Assembly: GCA_002307215.1 (NCBI GenBank)
Contig: DBTU01000009.1
Span: 1 to 47,330, forward strand
Length of the DNA: 47,330 nt
Origin: Lachnoclostridium sp. UBA1308
Lineage (GTDB): Bacteria; Bacillota; Clostridia; Lachnospirales; Lachnospiraceae
Reading direction: 5' to 3'
Numbering within the stretch: the stretch's first letter is position 1; every line of letters starts with the position of its first letter. Shown here one piece after another: positions 43,317-47,330 of the stretch. The notes below the pieces were generated by a model. It made no database searches, was not told the origin of the DNA, and saw nothing but the letters and a program-made list of their open reading frames with translations. The translations under genes were made by a program, and so were the position numbers.

Positions 43317-43925
43317 CTACTTTGCCGCATAGAGCTTCTTTTCTCGAATATATTCTATCACCGTATCAGGCAAATAATACTTTACAGATTTTTCTTCGGT
43401 AAACCTTTTCCGGATCGATTCCGATGCAATATCAATCATTGGCATATTAATATAGATTATTTTTGCATCATACTCTTTCTTTAAGCATTCTATATGCTGA
43501 AGAATTTCTTTTTCCTTCGCCTGCTCTCTTCCTGCAACTGCAATGGTGCACAAATCAAATACAGTTTGAGGTTGGTACCATTTTTGCATCATGAAAAGTG
43601 AATCCGTTCCTACGATAAAGTAATATTGTACATCCGGATTTTCATTGGTTAAAAGCTTCAGGGTATCCGCAGTATAGGTATAGCCATCTCGCATTAACTC
43701 AAATTCGGATAGTTCAAAATATGGGTTGTCCTTAATTGCAAGACGAACCATATCAACCCTCTGTTGTTCCGTGACTTCTGACATTATAGCCTTATGGGGC
43801 GGATTCTTTGAGGGCATAAAAAGTACCTTATCAAGCGCTGCCTGTTCTCTTGTGTTTTCTGCTAAGAACAGATGTCCATTATGAACCGGATTGAAAGTTC
43901 CTCCCATAATACCTACTTTATTCAT
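43317..43925 (-). CDS. nadD: nicotinate-nucleotide adenylyltransferase
   Basis: A 202-residue enzyme forming deamido-NAD from nicotinate mononucleotide and ATP. The nucleotidyltransferase motif GGTFNPVHNGHL is at residues 8-19 (with H16 and H19-type His), the substrate region FMPSKNPPHK follows and SESIRKRF near residue 180 is the second ATP-binding motif. Length is normal. The frame begins at a TTG (43931), but ATG 43925 has AAGGATGG 7 nt upstream. It is the third gene of the obgE operon. Confidence 0.95.
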   Translation of the reverse strand: MNKVGIMGGTFNPVHNGHLFLAENTREQAALDKVLFMPSKNPPHKAIMSEVTEQQRVDMVRLAIKDNPYFELSEFELMRDGYTYTADTLKLLTNENPDVQYYFIVGTDSLFMMQKWYQPQTVFDLCTIAVAGREQAKEKEILQHIECLKKEYDAKIIYINMPMIDIASESIRKRFTEEKSVKYYLPDTVIEYIREKKLYAAK

Positions 43926-44020
43926 AATCAAACCATCCTTATCTTACCGTAAAAGTTGGATTCAATATCAATGTCTTGAATTCTTTTTGATATTGTCTCG
44001 AATTCCTTTGTGAGATATAA

Positions 44021-44332
44021 CTATTTATTCTTTGTTTTTTTCTCTACAGGAAGTTCGATTTTCTTCTTATCCTTTGCTTCCCGGTAGAGAACTATTTTTT
44101 TACCGATTACTTGAACGATTTCTGAATGGGTACGTTCAGAAATAACACTTGCCAATTTCTTGGGATCATCGATACAGTTTTGTAAAACATTTATTTTAAT
44201 CAGTTCTCTTGCTTCCAGAGCCTCATTCACACCTTCAGTAATTTCTGGTGTTAAGGAAGCTTTACCGATCTGATAGATGGGATCAAGGGTCATTGCAAGA
44301 CCTTTCAAATAAGCTCTTTGCTTTGTCGTCAT
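44021..44332 (-). CDS. yhbY: YhbY/CRM-domain RNA-binding protein
   Basis: A 103-residue protein with the CRM fold. LTPEITEGVNEALEARELIK and the GKxxL-like element YQIGKASL are visible, and it starts MTTKQRAYLKGLAMTLDPIY. The family associates with pre-50S ribosomal particles. The C-terminal tail is very basic (KKIELPVEKKTKNK). RBS AAGGAG precedes ATG 44332. It follows obgE by 24 nt, which fits a shared role in large-subunit assembly. Confidence 0.93.
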   Translation of the reverse strand: MTTKQRAYLKGLAMTLDPIYQIGKASLTPEITEGVNEALEARELIKINVLQNCIDDPKKLASVISERTHSEIVQVIGKKIVLYREAKDKKKIELPVEKKTKNK

Positions 44333-44356
44333 CTGTAAACTCCTTTCTATATTTTT

Positions 44357-45640
44357 TTATTTATAATAATCAAAACTTAATCCGTACATTCTTACCGTAT
44401 CTCCCTCTTGAATACCAAGCTCCTCAAGCTTTTCAAGAATACCGTTAGCCTTTAAGAAATGCTGGAAGAATTCAAAGCCTTTTTCAGAATCAAGGTTCGT
44501 ATAACCCAGCATTCGTTCAATGCGGGGGCCTTCGACTGCAAACTTATTATCTTCTTCCTTCCATGCCTCATAAGGCTCATTGGACTTAGCCAGATCCCCG
44601 GGGAAGAATTCTCGTTCAAATACTACAGGTGTATGGTCAAGCTTAGAAAGCATATCTTTTACATGATAAAGAAGCTCTTTCACTCCCTTACCGCTGACCG
44701 CCGATATAGCAATGACCGGAATACCCTGCGGATCAAATTCTTCCTTCAGTCTTTTAATGATTGTCTCTTCCTCATCTTGGGGAAGAGCATCAATCTTATT
44801 TGCAGCAATTACTTGAGGTCTCTTTAATAGTTCAGGATTATAGGCCTCAAGCTCACAATTAATCAGCTTGATATCCTCAATCGGATCCCTTCCCTCGGTA
44901 GAAGCCGCATCAACAAGATGAATAATAACCTTGGTTCGCTCGATATGACGTAAGAATTCATGACCAAGACCGAGTCCTTCCGATGCACCTTCTATAAGAC
45001 CCGGAATATCTGCGATAGCAAAACCACCGCCCTCCAGATCAACTACACCTAGATTCGGACTTAATGTTGTAAAATGATAATTACCTATCTTTGGCTTTGC
45101 ATTGGTAACACGGGCTAATAGGGTTGATTTTCCGACATTCGGAAAGCCGACCAATCCTACATCCGCAATTACCTTAAGTTCCAGAAGTACATCCATCTCC
45201 TGTGCTTTTTGTCCGGGCTGAGCATATAAGGGAGCCTGCATGGTAGCTGTTGCATAATGCTGGTTTCCTTTACCGCCTCGTCCGCCTCGAAGTATTATCT
45301 CTCGACTATTACTATTAGACATATCAGCTACAATTTTACCGGTAGTGACCTCCTTAATAACGGTACCCGGTGGAACCTTAACAATCATATCCTCACCATC
45401 TTTGCCATGGCATCGTTTTCTACTGCCGGGATCGCCATCCTGAGCGATGAATTTATGAGTATATCGAAAATCCGATAGTGTATTTAAGCCTTCATCTACA
45501 ACGAAAATCAGATCTCCGCCCCTGCCGCCGTCTCCTCCGTCAGGTCCGCCTGCCGGAACATATATTTCTCTACGAAAACTAACATGACCGTCGCCGCCCT
45601 TGCCGGATCTGATATGAATTTTTGCTCTGTCTGCAAACAT
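44357..45640 (-). CDS. obgE: Obg family GTPase
   Basis: A 427-residue GTPase for 50S maturation and stringent control. The Gly-rich Obg fold (1-158; GGPDGGDGGRGGDLIF, LRGGRGGKGN) is followed by the G domain with G1 GFPNVGKST (165-173), G3 DIPGLIEG, G4 NKID and G5 SAVSGKG. A C-terminal OCT domain (about 345-427; GPRIERMLGYTNLDSEKGFE) completes the Firmicute-type protein. RBS GAGGTGG before 45640. A near-perfect 56-nt hairpin (45655-45710) ends just before this RBS and may affect expression. Confidence 0.97.
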   Translation of the reverse strand: MFADRAKIHIRSGKGGDGHVSFRREIYVPAGGPDGGDGGRGGDLIFVVDEGLNTLSDFRYTHKFIAQDGDPGSRKRCHGKDGEDMIVKVPPGTVIKEVTTGKIVADMSNSNSREIILRGGRGGKGNQHYATATMQAPLYAQPGQKAQEMDVLLELKVIADVGLVGFPNVGKSTLLARVTNAKPKIGNYHFTTLSPNLGVVDLEGGGFAIADIPGLIEGASEGLGLGHEFLRHIERTKVIIHLVDAASTEGRDPIEDIKLINCELEAYNPELLKRPQVIAANKIDALPQDEEETIIKRLKEEFDPQGIPVIAISAVSGKGVKELLYHVKDMLSKLDHTPVVFEREFFPGDLAKSNEPYEAWKEEDNKFAVEGPRIERMLGYTNLDSEKGFEFFQHFLKANGILEKLEELGIQEGDTVRMYGLSFDYYK

Positions 45641-45654
45641 GAAACCACCTCTCC

Positions 45655-45710
45655 ATACCTTTATAGATAGTCAATGAAACAGATAATTCATTGCTAATCT
45701 ATAAAGGTAT
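45655..45710. promoter_or_regulatory. 56-nt near-perfect hairpin just upstream of the obgE ribosome binding site
   Basis: Two 24-nt arms match at 21 positions, with a three-base internal mismatch and an 8-nt loop (ATACCTTTATAGAT ... ATCTATAAAGGTAT). The 3' foot on the minus strand ends about 5 nt before GAGAGGTGG. No T-run follows, so it is not a terminator. Confidence 0.75.
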
Positions 45711-45884
45711 TACTAACTTTATAAACAAATAGTGCCATAACATTTCAAAATTATTATTTACATTTCCTAATATCGTTATTATAAACAAAAGCACTAGCAA
45801 ATACAACCGAAACCACTATAAAACAGCGGTAAGTAGGTTACAGATCAGCTTTAACGAGATATATCCAGACCTGAAAGGTAATGA

Positions 45885-46000
45885 TTTCCATATAGGAGTA
45901 TTTGCATACGAACTACGTAATGCAACTTAGCGAAAGCGGCTCCTATATGGAAACATTCTTTCCCTGTCTTGTCACAATCCTTGCCAGGATGAACTGTAAC
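45885..46000 (+). repeat. structured dispersed repeat, copy A
   Basis: Contains a long hairpin with arms TTTCCATATAGGAG (45885-45898) and CTCCTATATGGAAA (45940-45953), an inner pair TTGCAT/ATGCAA, then a tail ending GAACTGTAAC. Positions 45931-46000 recur inverted at 47262-47330. It lies between the rpmA terminator and obgE. Confidence 0.85.
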
Positions 46001-46028
46001 GTCGGAAGCCAATGGTATGTCATAAATA

Positions 46029-46060
46029 AAACCCCAAATTCGCTCGAGAATTTGGGGTTA
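46029..46060 (-). terminator. terminator of the rplU-prp-rpmA operon
   Basis: AACCCCAAATTC-GCTCGA-GAATTTGGGGTT, perfect 12-bp stem; on the minus strand TTATTTATG follows. It lies 15 nt past the rpmA stop. Confidence 0.9.
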
Positions 46061-46074
46061 ATACCGAATGGCAA

Positions 46075-46362
46075 TTATTTAGATTCCACAGGATATACAC
46101 TCGCTTGCTTCTTATCACGGCCCTTGCGTTCAAATTTAACAACGCCGTCAACTAAAGCAAATAATGTATCATCACCGCCACGACCTACATTGTTTCCGGG
46201 ATGAATCTTTGTACCGCGCTGTCTATAAAGAATATTTCCGGCAAGAACAAATTGTCCATCTGCCCTCTTAGCACCCAATCGCTTGGACTCGGAATCTCTA
46301 CCGTTCTTGGTAGAACCAACACCCTTTTTATGAGCGAAAAACTGAAGGTTCATTCTTAACAT
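46075..46362 (-). CDS. rpmA: 50S ribosomal protein L27 with cleavable N-terminus
   Basis: A 95-residue protein of the large subunit near the peptidyl-transferase centre. It starts MLRMNLQFFAHKKGVGSTKN, with the Firmicute-type extension ending FF. The extension must be removed before Ala10 by the Prp protease so that AHKKG becomes the mature N-terminus. The protease gene lies immediately upstream in the operon. NGRDSESKRLGAKRADGQ and IYRQRGTKIHPGNNVGRG match L27. RBS GGAGGTG precedes ATG 46362. Confidence 0.97.
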   Translation of the reverse strand: MLRMNLQFFAHKKGVGSTKNGRDSESKRLGAKRADGQFVLAGNILYRQRGTKIHPGNNVGRGGDDTLFALVDGVVKFERKGRDKKQASVYPVESK

Positions 46363-46464
46363 GGTTTACACCTCCTAATTCATGACTAATGAACTGGTTT
46401 ACCAATTCACCTTGTTTAAATGATATACAGAAAGCCTAAGCTTTCTATCAAAAATACTTCTGAG

Positions 46465-46797
46465 TTACTGCGAATTTATCTGCGAAATCTTGATATACTT
46501 CTCAGTATAATTATCTGCAACCCCACTAAGACCAAGTTCTAACGAATTCATCAAAAGATTCGTCTTTTCCGAAACTTGTGAAATTACATGAAATTCTATA
46601 AAACCTTTTTTCTCATCTTGTTCTATACTGAACTCATCCGAGGTAAACTGCTCTATTGAATTTATCGTATTGATTACTAAGACTGAAACTGCAGAACATA
46701 CAATATCACTTCCACGTTTAGAGTAATCGGCATGTCCGGATAGTATAAAGCCTGTAATCAAATTCTCTGCACTTTTATAAATGGATACATTAATCAT
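46465..46797 (-). CDS. prp: ribosomal-processing cysteine protease Prp
   Basis: A 110-residue cysteine protease. The catalytic His22 (SGHADYSKRG) and Cys34 (DIVCSAVSVL) are in place. It removes the N-terminal extension of L27 encoded just downstream. It lies between rplU (10-nt gap) and rpmA (102-nt gap), the standard Firmicute arrangement. Length and motifs are normal. Confidence 0.95.
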   Translation of the reverse strand: MINVSIYKSAENLITGFILSGHADYSKRGSDIVCSAVSVLVINTINSIEQFTSDEFSIEQDEKKGFIEFHVISQVSEKTNLLMNSLELGLSGVADNYTEKYIKISQINSQ

Positions 46798-46807
46798 ATC
46801 TCTTTAC

Positions 46808-47116
46808 CTATGCGTTAATCTTTTCAATCTTGACTTTGGTATATGGCTGTCTGTGTCCATTCTTCTTGTGATATCCTGATTTTCTCTTGTATCTGTAGAT
46901 AATTACTTTTCTGTTCTTACCTTCTTCTACAACAGTTGCAGTAACCTTCGCGTTAGCTACCGTAGGATTTCCTACAACAAGCTCCCCGTTATTGACTGCA
47001 AGTACTTGATCAAAAGTTACAGCTTCTCCAGCTTCCATACCAAGTTTTTCAACCTTAATGATATCGCCTTCCGCTACCTTGTACTGTTTTCCACCAGATG
47101 CAATTATTGCGTACAT
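46808..47116 (-). CDS. rplU: 50S ribosomal protein L21
   Basis: A 102-residue large-subunit protein. It starts MYAIIASGGKQYKVAEGDII and has KVTATVVEEGKNRKVIIYRY and KRKSGYHKKNGHRQPYT, the classic L21 end. ATG 47116 has GGAGGTG 5 nt upstream and gives the standard length; a further in-frame ATG at 47137 would swallow the RBS. It is the first gene of rplU-prp-rpmA, preceded by a leader of about 80 nt and a strong promoter. Confidence 0.97.
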   Translation of the reverse strand: MYAIIASGGKQYKVAEGDIIKVEKLGMEAGEAVTFDQVLAVNNGELVVGNPTVANAKVTATVVEEGKNRKVIIYRYKRKSGYHKKNGHRQPYTKVKIEKINA

Positions 47117-47197
47117 ATTGGCACCTCCTATTATCATTACTCGCCAGTTGTGGTGTCTGATGTTAAATCAGAGCTTATACCTCGCTGTGCGGCACAC
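47117..47197 (-). ncRNA. probable L21 leader (autoregulatory 5' UTR)
   Basis: The roughly 80-nt leader between the predicted start site and rplU contains TCTGAT-TTAAC-ATCAGA and TGTGCCGCACA hairpins and ends GGAGGTGCC. Size and place match the L21 leader family of Firmicutes, through which the ribosomal protein is thought to limit its own synthesis. The match is by position and structure, not by covariance search. Confidence 0.5.
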
Positions 47198-47203
47198 TAG
47201 AAT

Positions 47204-47232
47204 ATGTTAGCACACACCATGCTATTTGTCAA
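47204..47232 (-). promoter_or_regulatory. sigma-A promoter of rplU-prp-rpmA
   Basis: On the minus strand TTGACA (47232-47227), 17-bp spacer, TAACAT (47209-47204). Start site expected near 47197. Confidence 0.7.
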
Positions 47233-47261
47233 TGAAAAAATGATGGGATATGGTTTGCGTT

Positions 47262-47330
47262 GTTACAGTTCAGCCTACAAGGATAGTGAAAGACTGGGAA
47301 AGAAATGTTTCCATATAGGAGCCGCTTTCG
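47262..47330 (-). repeat. structured dispersed repeat, copy B (inverted, cut by window end)
   Basis: Reverse complement of 45931-46000 with two or three short gaps and a few substitutions; CGAAAGCGGCTCCTATATGG is identical. The left hairpin arm would lie beyond the window. It sits about 30 bp upstream of the rplU -35 box. Confidence 0.85.

Overview
The window looks like the chromosome of a low-GC anaerobic Firmicute of the Lachnospiraceae (Clostridium cluster XIVa) type. Evidence: AT-rich intergenic DNA, AGGAGG-type ribosome binding sites, the rplU-prp-rpmA and obgE-yhbY-nadD-yqeK-rsfS order at the right end, L27 with a Prp-cleavable N-terminus, a divergent lexA/LysM pair with GAAC-N4-GTTT boxes, and several families common in that group (EFR1 ferredoxin, DUF5050 lipoprotein, NAGPA phosphodiester glycosidase). 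No rRNA, tRNA or CRISPR array was seen.

Left part (1-14.9 kb) is an accessory region with much gene decay. It holds a partial esterase, an ArsR-EFR1 operon, a metallo-hydrolase, a DHA2 drug exporter interrupted by a TGA at a conserved Trp, an AraC regulator, and a 1.8-kb gene graveyard (ACTTTAT repeat cluster, zinc-ribbon tail, Cro-type HTH fragment, IS66 fragment). Then come a secreted/membrane protein pair, a lipoprotein gene split by one base in an A-run, and a COG3044 ABC-class ATPase. That ATPase is preceded by a 19-codon leader peptide and a terminator with mutually exclusive pairings, a likely ribosome-sensing attenuator. A SAM methyltransferase and a second zinc-ribbon fragment follow.

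15.0-20.6 kb is a two-component system followed by an operon for a lipoprotein esterase, a BcrA-like ABC ATPase, its permease and a membrane-anchored Ntn-hydrolase-like protein whose predicted mature N-terminus is Ser instead of Cys. It resembles a peptide-antibiotic sensing and resistance module.

20.6-28.6 kb is a patchwork: a Cys-rich unknown protein, an AraC-GyrI regulator, a PEP-synthase-like pseudogene, a DUF5050 lipoprotein, two convergent genes (PAF-acetylhydrolase-like and GNAT) cut at one shared breakpoint, a GrpB tail, an APH-like kinase and a DinB protein.

28.7-34.8 kb is the most novel block. A 118-nt G-free leader is followed by a degenerate HAD protein (COG5610-like), a GT-B sialyltransferase/polysialyltransferase-like protein with all three family motifs, a NeuA-type cytidylyltransferase and an HMGL/DRE-TIM aldolase with an extra C-terminal domain. 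No NeuB or NeuC is visible. My inference is a surface-glycan cassette that makes, CMP-activates and transfers an alpha-keto-acid sugar by an aldolase route.

34.9-47.3 kb is mostly core: an MCP, a LytTR/LiaF-like pair, a phosphodiester glycosidase, the LysM/lexA SOS pair, then the rsfS-yqeK-nadD-yhbY-obgE and rpmA-prp-rplU clusters. The L21 operon is bracketed by two inverted copies of a roughly 70-nt (possibly larger) structured repeat.
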